Shown here in pieces: positions 15,327 to 24,379 of a stretch of 64,000 nt of DNA. Origin of the DNA: JAJDYQ01 sp965214035 (GTDB lineage Bacteria > Pseudomonadota > Gammaproteobacteria > JAJDYQ01); contig OZ243932.1 in the NCBI GenBank assembly GCA_965214035.1, positions 744,001 through 808,000 on the forward strand, in the 5' to 3' direction. Numbering within the stretch: position 1 is the stretch's first letter; the number at the start of each line of letters is the position of its first letter. The notes under the pieces were generated by a model. That model was not told where the DNA came from and did not search any database. It saw only the letters and a program-made list of their open reading frames with translations. Made by a program: the position numbers and the translations under genes.

Positions 15327-18300
15327 GTGCGCCTCAGGAAGATTAAACTCGTTGGTTTTAAGTCATTCGTTGACCCTACCAGTATCACTTTTCCCGGCAA
15401 CCTCATGGGTATTGTCGGTCCGAACGGTTGCGGAAAATCCAATGTCATTGATGCCGTGAAATGGGTCATGGGCGAAGCTTCTGCCAAAAGCCTGCGTGGT
15501 GAGACCATGGCCGATGTTATTTTCAGCGGTTCCACCAGTCGTAAGCCGGTGGGTGCGGCATCCGTTGAGCTGGTATTTGATAATCGGGAGGGCAAGCTCG
15601 GTGGGCAGTATGCGGGTTTTAGTGAGATTTCTGTTAAGCGTGCGGTGTCACGGGACGGTTCTTCCGAATATGGACTGAATGGTGCGCGATGCCGACGGCG
15701 CGATATTACCGATGTTTTTCTGGGAACCGGCCTCGGTGCCCGCAGCTATGCGATTATTGAGCAGGGGATGGTATCTAAACTTATTGAGGCCAAGCCTGAA
15801 GAGCTGCGTACTTATCTTGAGGAAGCAGCGGGTATTTCCCGATACAAGGAGCGGCGTCGGGAAACCGAAAATCGCATCCGACATACACGGGAAAATCTGG
15901 AACGACTGACTGATCTGAGGGAAGAACTGGAAAAGCAGCTTAATCATCTGCAACACCAGTCCGCGGCTGCCGGAAAATATAAGGCACTCAAGCAGGATGA
16001 GCGTCAATACAGGGCGGAATTACTGGCGTTGCGCTGGAAGAGGCTTGATGAGCAGGCAACAGAACATGAACGGGCTATCCATGAGAAAGAGAACGCTTAT
16101 GAAAGTGCTGTGGCCGGGCAGCGAGAGCTGGAAGCCCGGATAGAAAAAACCCGGCTGAAACATGGTGAGGCAGGTGAAATTATGAATGCCGTACAGGCCC
16201 GCTTTTACCAGCATGGTTCGGAAATTACCCGTCTTGAAGCAGCCATCAAGCATGCCCATGAAACCCGGCAACAGCAGCAGGACGAGCTTGAAAGGCTGGA
16301 AAGGCAGCTCCATGATATTGTAAGCCATCTTGGACAGGACAAAGAAAAATTGCAGGCAATGGAGGAGCAGCTGGAGGTCAGTGAGCCGCAGTTGCAACAG
16401 GTCAGACAGGAGCAGGAGATTTTCCGCGAATCATTAAGCGAAGCAGAAGCTGCCATGCAGAACTGGCAGCGGCAATGGGAAAGTAATCAGAAAGACCTGT
16501 CGATGGCGAATCAGTCCATACAAGTTGAGAGCACCCGTATCGATCATATGAAGCGCCATATTGAGCAGCTCAAAGAGCGCCTGCAGGCAGTCCGGAAAGA
16601 ACAGTCCAGCTTGGGGGAGCAGTCACTGGATCAAGAATTACAATCACTGCAAGCCCGGCAGGGCGAGCTGGTTACCCGTGAGGCAGAGCTGCAGACAGCC
16701 CTGCAAACCTGTCTTGAGGCAATGTCCGGGCAACGATCTGTGAACAGTGGGCTGGCGGCTCGGCGGGATGATTTACGTGAATCCCTGCAGCGCACATGTG
16801 CTGAACTTGCGACATTGCAATCCGTGCAAAAGGCAGCCTATGGAGGAGAGAATGAGCATGTTGTGGCCTGGATTGATGCGCAAAAACTCTCTGATGCGCC
16901 ACGACTTGCACAGCATTTGCAGGTTGAAGAAGGTTGGGAAAGGGCGGTTGAAGCAGTACTGGGTCAGCATCTCGAGGCAATCAGTGTCGCCGATGATACT
17001 GAGTACTCAAAGCATCTGCATCAACTTGAAGAGGGTCGTATCAGCTTGATAAAGCAACAAACCCTGACTGATGAAAATGACGATAGCCAGCTTCTGTCCA
17101 GCAAAATTATTCAGTCTGGTGGTGATCTGAGTGGTTTGCTGCATAACATTTATATCGCCGATAGTTTGGCCGATGCCCTGGCCATGCGAGCTGAACTTCC
17201 TGAGGGTGCCAGTGTGGTGACACGGGACGGTATATGTCTTGGTCAAAGCTGGACCCGGATATCGGTAGGGCATGACAAAGAGGGTATTCTTGAGCGGGAA
17301 CAACGTATCAAGTATCTTGGGCAGGAGCGGATAAAGCAGGAGCGGGAACTCACCACAGCGACCGACAGCTTACGGCAGGGTCGTGAGATCTACACATCCC
17401 ATGAACATCAGCGTGATCAAATTCAAGGCGATATCAACAGCCTGAATCGCCAACTGGCCGAATGCAATGCGGAAATCAACAGCCGTGAAAATGTGCTGCG
17501 ACAACTGGCGGAACGGGCGCAGCGACTTGTCGAAGAAATTGGCAGGATTGAAGATCAGATCGTGGCAGAGGGACAGGACTTAAAGATAACAGAGGAAAGG
17601 CTTGAGTCATCCCGGCTACACCTCCGTCTGTGTGAAGAAAAAAGAGAGACCCTGAGTGGTGAGCGCGAATTGTTTGAGGCTGATTTACAGTGTAAGCGTG
17701 ATCAGTCTCAGGCTGTAGGCGATCAGGCGCATGAGATTGAAATGCAGATTGGGTCATTGCGCAGCCAGCAGAGTTCTATGCAACACCATCGTAAACGTAT
17801 GCTGGACCAGCAGCATCGTCTTGAGCAACAAAGCGCTCAGCTACAGAGTTCCATGAGCAGCGAGGACACGCCTATGGAAGAAATGAAAGCGCAACGGGAC
17901 CAGCTACTGGACCAGCGCCAGATCATTGAAACTGAACTGACCGGGGCCAGGCGTAATCAGGAAGAAATCGGTCATCAAATGAGCGAACTGGAAAGCGGGC
18001 GTCATCAGGCTGAACAGCTTGTGCAGGATCGTTTGGTGCAGATTGAGAAAGCTCGCATGACATGTCAGGAAGTCAGGGTAAGATGTGAGGGAATTGCCGA
18101 ACAGTTGGCGGAATCTGACCATGCTGTCGAAGCTATTCTACAGAAGCTGGAGCCGACGGCTTCGGAAAGTGACTGGTCAGAGCAGCTCGAACAAATTGAA
18201 AAGCAAATAGCCCGATTGGGTCCGATCAACCTTGCTGCTATCGACGAATATAAAGCGGCTTCTGAACGTAAGGAATATCTGGATAAACAAAACGATGATC

Positions 18301-18827
18301 TTGTCGAAGCCCTGCAAACACTGGAAAGCGCGATGCGCAGAATTGATCGGGAAACCCGAACCCGCTTCAAAGATACCTTTGATCGCGTGAACGTCAATAT
18401 GAAGGCAATGTTCCCGCGTCTTTTTGGAGGTGGTCATGGGTATCTGGAATTGACAGGAGAAGAGTTGCTGGAAACAGGTGTCGCGGTTATGGCACGACCG
18501 CCGGGAAAACGAAACAGCAGTATCCACCTGTTGTCCGGTGGAGAAAAAACCATGGCTGCTATTGCATTGCTGTTTTCACTGTTTCAACTGAATCCAGCTC
18601 CATTTTGTATGCTGGATGAGATCGATGCGCCGCTTGACGATGCGAATGTGGTGCGGTTTTGTGAAGTGGTCAGTGAAATGTCATCTGATGTGCAGTTTAT
18701 TGTTGTAACACACAGCAAAATGACCATGGAGATGACGAAACAGTTAATGGGTGTCACCATGCAGGAAGCTGGTGTGTCCCGGTTGGTGTCCGTCGATATT
18801 GATGAAGCTATGCTGATGGCATCATAG
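15327..18827 (+). CDS. smc: Chromosome segregation protein SMC
   Basis: The 1166-residue ATPase compacts and segregates DNA. The start is GTG 15327, giving RLRKIKLVGFKSFVDPTSIT as in SMC proteins. Walker A is GPNGCGKSN (about residues 31-39). Two long coiled-coil arms flank a hinge near residues 510-640 (containing YGGENEHVVAWIDA). The ABC signature LLSGGEKT (about residue 1070) and Walker B FCMLDEIDAPLDD (about 1092) close the head. zipA follows at once on the same strand, the usual order in gammaproteobacteria with SMC rather than MukB. Confidence 0.95.
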   Translation: MRLRKIKLVGFKSFVDPTSITFPGNLMGIVGPNGCGKSNVIDAVKWVMGEASAKSLRGETMADVIFSGSTSRKPVGAASVELVFDNREGKLGGQYAGFSEISVKRAVSRDGSSEYGLNGARCRRRDITDVFLGTGLGARSYAIIEQGMVSKLIEAKPEELRTYLEEAAGISRYKERRRETENRIRHTRENLERLTDLREELEKQLNHLQHQSAAAGKYKALKQDERQYRAELLALRWKRLDEQATEHERAIHEKENAYESAVAGQRELEARIEKTRLKHGEAGEIMNAVQARFYQHGSEITRLEAAIKHAHETRQQQQDELERLERQLHDIVSHLGQDKEKLQAMEEQLEVSEPQLQQVRQEQEIFRESLSEAEAAMQNWQRQWESNQKDLSMANQSIQVESTRIDHMKRHIEQLKERLQAVRKEQSSLGEQSLDQELQSLQARQGELVTREAELQTALQTCLEAMSGQRSVNSGLAARRDDLRESLQRTCAELATLQSVQKAAYGGENEHVVAWIDAQKLSDAPRLAQHLQVEEGWERAVEAVLGQHLEAISVADDTEYSKHLHQLEEGRISLIKQQTLTDENDDSQLLSSKIIQSGGDLSGLLHNIYIADSLADALAMRAELPEGASVVTRDGICLGQSWTRISVGHDKEGILEREQRIKYLGQERIKQERELTTATDSLRQGREIYTSHEHQRDQIQGDINSLNRQLAECNAEINSRENVLRQLAERAQRLVEEIGRIEDQIVAEGQDLKITEERLESSRLHLRLCEEKRETLSGERELFEADLQCKRDQSQAVGDQAHEIEMQIGSLRSQQSSMQHHRKRMLDQQHRLEQQSAQLQSSMSSEDTPMEEMKAQRDQLLDQRQIIETELTGARRNQEEIGHQMSELESGRHQAEQLVQDRLVQIEKARMTCQEVRVRCEGIAEQLAESDHAVEAILQKLEPTASESDWSEQLEQIEKQIARLGPINLAAIDEYKAASERKEYLDKQNDDLVEALQTLESAMRRIDRETRTRFKDTFDRVNVNMKAMFPRLFGGGHGYLELTGEELLETGVAVMARPPGKRNSSIHLLSGGEKTMAAIALLFSLFQLNPAPFCMLDEIDAPLDDANVVRFCEVVSEMSSDVQFIVVTHSKMTMEMTKQLMGVTMQEAGVSRLVSVDIDEAMLMAS

Positions 18828-18861
18828 CAAGGTAATAGACCGACTACTCAGGTTGCATGGT

Positions 18862-19443
18862 ATGGAATCTTTTCGCCTTTTATTAATAGCTACAGGTGTT
18901 CTTCTGATTGCAGGGATATACGGGCTTTATCGGCTGGAAAAGCGTTTCCCTCACTGGTTTGGTGAGCAGGTTGAAGAGGAAGCCGATGATGAGCATGCTA
19001 TATCAGAGGACGAAGTTATCTATATCAATATCAAGAGCAGAGAAGGTTTGATAAGTGGTCCGGATCTTGTGCGGGTTATGGAAAAGTACCATCTCAAATA
19101 TGGTGAAATGGATATTTTTCATCGTCTGACGGAAGGCAGCAGACAGCCGCTTTTCAGCGTGGCCAATATGGTAGAGCCGGGCAGCTTTGATCTGGAGAAG
19201 TTAATGGCATTTGAAACCCCGGGTATTACCATGTTTTTGCAGCTTCCGCGTACTTTTGATGCTCTTCATGCACTGGATGAAATGTGGCTTGCCGCACAGA
19301 ATGTTTCCAGAGAGTTGGATGCGGTATTGCTGGACAGAAATCGTCAGCCTCTTTCTTCCCAGAAGCAGCAAAGTATGCGCGAGGAGGTTCTGGAGTATAT
19401 GCGCCAGATTGCGCTACAGGAAAAGATCAGCGAATACCATTGA
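18862..19443 (+). CDS. zipA: Cell division protein ZipA, short-linker form
   Basis: ZipA anchors FtsZ to the inner membrane at the septum. This 193-residue version has one N-terminal membrane helix (about residues 5-25, LLLIATGVLLIAGIYGLY). A very short acidic linker of about 30 residues (GEQVEEEADDEHAISEDE) leads to the FtsZ-binding domain (IYINIKSREGLISGPDLVRV onward). E. coli ZipA is about 330 residues with a long Pro/Gln-rich linker, so the linker is much reduced here. It follows smc by 34 bases. ligA, often next, is absent. Confidence 0.88.
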   Translation: MESFRLLLIATGVLLIAGIYGLYRLEKRFPHWFGEQVEEEADDEHAISEDEVIYINIKSREGLISGPDLVRVMEKYHLKYGEMDIFHRLTEGSRQPLFSVANMVEPGSFDLEKLMAFETPGITMFLQLPRTFDALHALDEMWLAAQNVSRELDAVLLDRNRQPLSSQKQQSMREEVLEYMRQIALQEKISEYH

Positions 19444-19495
19444 CACTGTTGCCTCATCCACTCTGGATATGATGAATACTCAGGTTGTTTCGCAG

Positions 19496-20347
19496 TTAAT
19501 CTCTGTATTCGGCAGCAAGCAATGTATTGTGCAGTAAGCAGGCTATGGTCATAGGGCCTACGCCGCCGGGTACGGGCGTGATGTAACCAGCGTTCTTACG
19601 TGCTGTCTGGAAATCGACATCACCGGTTAAAGAACCGTTTTGCAGGCGACTGATACCAACATCAATAACGATGGCACCTGATTTAATCCAATCGCCTCGA
19701 ATAAAGTCAGGTTTACCAATGGCGGCAACAACAATATCTGCCGAGTGAATCTGCCCGGCGAGATCTTTAGTTCGGCTGTGGCAGATTGTAGGTGTACAGT
19801 CTTTGGTCAGCAATTCCAGCATCATCGGGCGCCCGACAATATTTGATCGGCCCACGATAACAGCATCCATGCCAGTCAGATCAATACCGGTAAACTCCAG
19901 CAGGCGGATGATACCCTGAGGTGTACAGGGGCGATAGGTTGGCTTGCCGGCAGCCAGCCGGCCGATATTATATGGATGAAAGCCATCCACATCCTTATCG
20001 GGAGCAATTGCCTCAATAACCTTATCGGTATTAATGTGCGGGGGCAGTGGAAGCTGGACAAGAATGCCGTCCACCTGATCGTCCGTGTTTAATTGTATGA
20101 TTAAATCGAGCAGCTCGGCCTCGGTGATGGCAGCGGGCTTTTGGAATTCAAAGGACTTGATGCCGACCTTCTCACACGCCAGCTTTTTATGACGTACATA
20201 GATCTGTGAAGCAGGGTTATTCCCGGCCAGTATGACGGCCAGACCGGGACGCCGCTGCCGCCGGGACAGCCTTTCTTCCACCTGCTCCCGGATGCTTTCG
20301 CCCAACTTATCGGCAACGGCTTTTCCATCAATGATTTGTGCGCCCAT
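19496..20347 (-). CDS. folD: Bifunctional methylenetetrahydrofolate dehydrogenase/cyclohydrolase
   Basis: FolD interconverts 5,10-methylene-, methenyl- and 10-formyl-tetrahydrofolate using NADP. This 283-residue protein has the catalytic region YVRHKKLACEKVGI with the conserved lysine, DGILVQLPLPPHI, DVDGFHPYNIG, the Rossmann segment GRSNIVGRPMMLEL and the C-terminal PGGVGPMTIACLL. Length and motifs are canonical. It is convergent with zipA and the downstream partner of the isocitrate lyase gene on the same strand, about 180 bases apart, with no evidence of a shared operon. Confidence 0.95.
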   Translation of the reverse strand: MGAQIIDGKAVADKLGESIREQVEERLSRRQRRPGLAVILAGNNPASQIYVRHKKLACEKVGIKSFEFQKPAAITEAELLDLIIQLNTDDQVDGILVQLPLPPHINTDKVIEAIAPDKDVDGFHPYNIGRLAAGKPTYRPCTPQGIIRLLEFTGIDLTGMDAVIVGRSNIVGRPMMLELLTKDCTPTICHSRTKDLAGQIHSADIVVAAIGKPDFIRGDWIKSGAIVIDVGISRLQNGSLTGDVDFQTARKNAGYITPVPGGVGPMTIACLLHNTLLAAEYRD

Positions 20348-20524
20348 ATAGCCGTATCATCCTGTGAAAAGCAGCCATTTTCCCATGACTGGCCCGACCT
20401 ATCAAGGATGGAAAGCTCACCTTGTCAGGTGGATGTTGATCGACCCGGTTCAGGGCGGAGCAGGGATAACCTCCATGCCCGCGCAGCCACACAGCCACCG
20501 GATAGGCTGGGAATCTCTATGCCT

Positions 20525-21853
20525 CTATGCCACCTTCTCGGTATCGCCAAACTGCTCTTCTTCAGTGGAGCCTGTCAGGGCGGTAACCGATGAAGTGCCA
20601 CCCTGAATGACAGTGGTTACATCATCGAAGTAGCCCGCGCCGACTTCCTGCTGGTGGGATACAAAGGTATAGCCCTGTTCGCGGGCAGCAAACTCAGGTT
20701 CCTGCACCATTTCAGTGTAGTGCTTCATACCTTCGCCACGCGCATAGGAGTGTGCAAACCGGAAGGTGTTATACCAGTTGACATGAATGCCTGCCAGAGT
20801 GATGAACTGATATTTGTAACCCAGGGCGGACAAGTCTTCCTGAAAAGTAGCAATCTGGGCTTCGGACAGGTTGGCTTTCCAGTTAAAGGAAGGAGAGCAG
20901 TTGTAGGCCAGCAGTTGCCTCGGATTTTCGGCCTGTACGGCCTGGGCAAACTCGCGTGCAAAACCAATATCCGGCTTGCCTGTTTCACACCAGACAAGAT
21001 CGGCGTAGGGTGCATAAGCTACGCCACGGCTGATGGATTGTTCCAGACCATTTTTGACGTGATAAAAACCTTCAGAGGTGCGTTTCCCGGTCAGGAACGC
21101 CTTATCATTATCGTCTATATCGGAGGTCAGCAGGCTGGCCGCTTCTGCATCCGTGCGAGCCAGAATGATGGTTGGTATCCCCATAATATCGGCTGCAAAA
21201 CGCGCCGAGATCAATTTCTGGACGGCTTCAGAGGTTGGAACCAATACCTTGCCGCCCATATGTCCGCATTTTTTGACGGCGGCGAGTTGATCTTCAAAGT
21301 GGACGCCGGAAGCGCCGGCGGCAATCATGTTTTTCATCAGCTCAAAAGCGTTGAGTACGCCACCAAAACCGGCTTCCGCATCCGCCACAATCGGCAGGAA
21401 GTAATCAACATAGCCCTTGTCTCCCGGACCAGTGCCGCGGCACCATTGAATTTCATCGGCGCGTTTGAATGTATTATTGATACGACGAACCATGGCCGGA
21501 ACGGAGTCATATGCGTACAAAGATTGGTCCGGGTACATTGTTTCGGAAGTATTGCCGTCGGCAGCAACCTGCCAGCCAGACAAATAAACGGCCTCCAGCC
21601 CGGCCTTGGCCTGCTGCATGGCCTGACCGGCACTGATCGCGCCGAATGCGTTGATATAGCCTTTTACGGCACCGCCGTTGATGAGTTCCCAAAGCTTTTC
21701 TGCGCCGTGCCTGGCAATAGTATGCTCAGGTTGAATAGAACCGCGCAGGCGTACAACATCCTCGGCATTGTAGCGACGAGTGACATTCGCCCACCGGGGA
21801 TTGGTGTCCCAGTCCTGCTGTAATTCCTTGATTTGCTGCTGACGTGATTTCAT
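20525..21853 (-). CDS. aceA: Isocitrate lyase
   Basis: This enzyme cleaves isocitrate to glyoxylate and succinate, the first step of the glyoxylate bypass. The 442-residue product, from ATG 21853 (MKSRQQQIKELQQDW), has the active-site motif KKCGHMGGKVLVPT with the catalytic cysteine, the FEDQ segment and ARTDAEAASLLTSDIDDND. Its C-terminal QGGTSSVTALTGSTEEEQF is typical of the E. coli-like branch. Malate synthase is not in the window. The gene is divergent from the oad operon, linking control of two C4-acid routes through a shared intergenic region. Confidence 0.95.
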   Translation of the reverse strand: MKSRQQQIKELQQDWDTNPRWANVTRRYNAEDVVRLRGSIQPEHTIARHGAEKLWELINGGAVKGYINAFGAISAGQAMQQAKAGLEAVYLSGWQVAADGNTSETMYPDQSLYAYDSVPAMVRRINNTFKRADEIQWCRGTGPGDKGYVDYFLPIVADAEAGFGGVLNAFELMKNMIAAGASGVHFEDQLAAVKKCGHMGGKVLVPTSEAVQKLISARFAADIMGIPTIILARTDAEAASLLTSDIDDNDKAFLTGKRTSEGFYHVKNGLEQSISRGVAYAPYADLVWCETGKPDIGFAREFAQAVQAENPRQLLAYNCSPSFNWKANLSEAQIATFQEDLSALGYKYQFITLAGIHVNWYNTFRFAHSYARGEGMKHYTEMVQEPEFAAREQGYTFVSHQQEVGAGYFDDVTTVIQGGTSSVTALTGSTEEEQFGDTEKVA

Positions 21854-22280
21854 GGTCACATAGTCTCCGTTGTGTGTAATGGCAGGTTGCTCACTGCTGC
21901 CCTTAAGTATTGAATATAGTGAAGTATGGAGTAGAGCATTATATTGATAAAATTTCATATTGTAATTATCTGCATTGCTCAATTTAATACTGGAGGCAGG
22001 GGAATTCGATGCCGGCTTCGCTTTATGCTGCCTCCTGCAATGACTTTCATAATGGATTGGCATGGCATAATTTTTTTATGGGCATATAAACCAATCTCAA
22101 TCGGGGAAGTTGGACTTATACTTTGATTATCATGTTGTTAGCATTTTTTTATGATAAACAGCATTGAAACTGATCCTGACGACTCATAATGGGTAATAGT
22201 GTTTATCGGTAAATTAAATTATGAAATTTCTCTGACTTGGCGCACAATCTTCCCACCATTGGGAAGTGTCAGAGGGTATT
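21854..22280. other. Divergent intergenic region between aceA and oadG
   Basis: About 430 bases hold no credible gene. Visible structure includes an inverted repeat TTATCAT/ATGATAA (22127-22133 and 22151-22157), a TGATCC at 22171-22176 followed after 16 bases by GTAATA, and a strong hairpin just before oadG (22249-22266). Promoters for both neighbours must lie here, but none can be assigned with confidence. Confidence 0.4.
22231..22273 (+). promoter_or_regulatory. Two-tier hairpin in the oadG leader
   Basis: CTTCCC (22249-22254) pairs with GGGAAG (22261-22266) around a six-base loop. An outer arm TCTGAC (22231-22236) pairs with GTCAGA (22268-22273). The structure ends right at the AGAGGG ribosome-binding site of oadG, whose GTG start is at 22281. 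It has no T-run, so it is not a simple terminator. It could modulate translation, an inference from position. Confidence 0.4.
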
Positions 22281-22508
22281 GTGCCGGTCGATACATTATT
22301 AGCCGCTGCGGTAGAGTTGCTTGTTTTGGGTATGGGGGGCGTTTTTGTTATTCTCAGCCTGCTCATCGGGTTTATGGTCTTATTGAACCACTTTGCACCC
22401 AAAGAGGAGCCACCCGCCACTATGCCTGATACCGGCCCAGAGGCACCTTTAGTTGCCGCGATTCAGTGTGCAATACACCAGTACAGAACCAGACGCCCGG
22501 TCCATTAA
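22281..22508 (+). CDS. oadG: Oxaloacetate decarboxylase gamma-like subunit
   Basis: The 75-residue protein has one N-terminal membrane helix (LLVLGMGGVFVILSLLIGFMVLL) and a short charged tail, the layout of OadG, the small subunit that links OadA to the membrane OadB. GTG 22281 has AGAGGG five bases upstream; an alternative GTG at 22266 lies inside the leader hairpin. The tail ends IHQYRTRRPVH and lacks the zinc-binding His pair pattern of some OadG proteins. Identification rests strongly on the adjacent oadA and oadB. Confidence 0.7.
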   Translation: MPVDTLLAAAVELLVLGMGGVFVILSLLIGFMVLLNHFAPKEEPPATMPDTGPEAPLVAAIQCAIHQYRTRRPVH

Positions 22509-22555
22509 TACAGCGATCCACTTCGTCCTTTAATTAAAGATGTGTCTTTAGTTTT

Positions 22556-24370
22556 ATGAATAAACCGCTGAAAATTACGGATGTCGTCCTGCGTGATGCC
22601 CATCAATCACTGTTCGCTACCCGTCTTCGTATTGAAGACATGCTGCCAATCGCCGAAAAGCTCGACAAGGTTGGTTATTGGTCGTTGGAAACCTGGGGGG
22701 GCGCGACCTTTGATGCCTGTATTCGTTTTCTTGGTGAAGATCCGTGGGAGCGTCTGCGCCGGTTAAAGGCGGCCATGCCTAATACCCGGCAGCAGATGTT
22801 ATTGCGAGGTCAGAATGCGCTTGGCTATCGGCATTATGCAGATGATGTGATTGAAAGATTTGTGGAGCGTGCTGCTGAAAATGGTATGGATGTATTTCGT
22901 ATTTTTGATGCCATGAACGATGTGCGCAATCTGGAAACGGCTGTCAAATCGACTATCCGTGTTGGCCGTCATGCTCAGGGTACAATCTGCTATACCGATA
23001 GCCCGGTCCACACCATGGACACCTGGATGGATATGGCCAGACATCTGGAAGATATGGGCTGCCATTCCATTGCCATTAAAGACATGGCGGGCCTGTTGAA
23101 GCCCTATACAGCTTATGAGCTGGTTTCCAGACTGAAGGAAACGACCGATCTGTCGATTTCATTACACAGCCATGCAACGACCGGCATGTCAACGACAACG
23201 CTGTTGAAGGCAGCCGAAGCTGGTCTGGATGTTGCTGACACATCCATTTCTTCCATGAGTCTGACGTATGGTCACTCACCGACCGAGTCTATGGTTGCCA
23301 TGTTGGACGGGACAGAGCGCGATACCGGTCTGGATATTAATTTACTGGAGGAGATCGCGATTTATTTCCGTGAGGTGCGTAAAAAATATGCAGCGTTTGA
23401 GGGTACATTAAAAGGCGTTGATCCACGCATTCTGATCGCTCAGGTACCCGGTGGTATGTTGACCAATATGGAAAATCAGCTGCGCGAGCAGAACGCCCTC
23501 GATAAGATGGACGAGGTGCTGGCGGAAATTCCAGCGGTGCGCAGGGACCTTGGCTATATTCCGCTGGTCACGCCGACCTCACAGATTGTGGGCACGCAAT
23601 CGGTAATCAATGTACTGTCAGGCGAGCGTTATAAGACCATATCGAGGGAAACTGCCGGCATACTCAAAGGTGAATATGGCGCCTCACCGGCCGAAGTCAA
23701 TAAGGAGCTGCAAAAACGAGTGCTGGAGGGAAGTGAACCGATCACCTGCCGTCCGGCTGATATGCTTGATAATGAAATGGATGCTTTGACCGTCGAACTG
23801 AAGCAACTCGCAGATGATGAAGGGTTCGAGCTGAGTGATAACGTGGTGGATGACGTTCTGATTTATGCTCAATTCCCGGAGGTCGGCCTGAAGTTTCTCA
23901 AGAATCGTGGCAATGCGGATGCGTTTGAACCGGTTCCGACCATGGAGCCTGCTCAGGCCGGATCAGCCCAGGCGCAGGCGGATGCCACTGCGAATAGCAA
24001 TACTTCTGAAAACTACCGTGTCAATGTTGATGGCCGGATTTACAGTGTTCAGGTTGAACCTTCGACCGGTGAGGTTATGACGGCTGCTCCGGCGGCACCT
24101 GCCGTTTCCGCCACTCCCATCCCCGCTGCTACAGTTGCGATTGACCCCGCCCATGCCGGTGAAATTGTGACGGCTCCACTTGCTGGCAGTGTGATAGATA
24201 TCCCGGTGCAGTCTGGTGATCAGGTATCTGCCGGTCAGGTTGTTATCGTGATCGAGGCCATGAAGATGGAAACCCAGATTCGCTGCTCAAGCGACGGTCA
24301 TGTCGCCAGTATCAATGTGAATAAAGGTGATAGTGTTCGGGTCGATCAGGATCTACTCAGTATTCTGTAG
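22556..24370 (+). CDS. oadA: Oxaloacetate decarboxylase alpha subunit (biotin carboxyltransferase)
   Basis: OadA moves the carboxyl group from oxaloacetate to its biotin, leaving pyruvate. The 604-residue protein has the carboxyltransferase barrel at the start (ITDVVLRDAHQSLFATRLR), the metal-site segment LHSHATTGMS (about residues 205-214), then a Pro/Ala linker (about 460-530) and a C-terminal biotinyl domain with EAMKMET (biotin lysine about 571). Gene order oadG-oadA-oadB is standard. OadA sits on the cytoplasmic face of the membrane. A transcarboxylase role is possible but less likely with OadB present. Confidence 0.93.
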   Translation: MNKPLKITDVVLRDAHQSLFATRLRIEDMLPIAEKLDKVGYWSLETWGGATFDACIRFLGEDPWERLRRLKAAMPNTRQQMLLRGQNALGYRHYADDVIERFVERAAENGMDVFRIFDAMNDVRNLETAVKSTIRVGRHAQGTICYTDSPVHTMDTWMDMARHLEDMGCHSIAIKDMAGLLKPYTAYELVSRLKETTDLSISLHSHATTGMSTTTLLKAAEAGLDVADTSISSMSLTYGHSPTESMVAMLDGTERDTGLDINLLEEIAIYFREVRKKYAAFEGTLKGVDPRILIAQVPGGMLTNMENQLREQNALDKMDEVLAEIPAVRRDLGYIPLVTPTSQIVGTQSVINVLSGERYKTISRETAGILKGEYGASPAEVNKELQKRVLEGSEPITCRPADMLDNEMDALTVELKQLADDEGFELSDNVVDDVLIYAQFPEVGLKFLKNRGNADAFEPVPTMEPAQAGSAQAQADATANSNTSENYRVNVDGRIYSVQVEPSTGEVMTAAPAAPAVSATPIPAATVAIDPAHAGEIVTAPLAGSVIDIPVQSGDQVSAGQVVIVIEAMKMETQIRCSSDGHVASINVNKGDSVRVDQDLLSIL

Positions 24371-24379
24371 GTTCGAACC

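Noticed and set aside
20654..21823. Long plus-strand frame of 389 codons opposite isocitrate lyase
   Set aside because: It mirrors the aceA coding frame, has no family features and no ribosome site; aceA is unmistakable.
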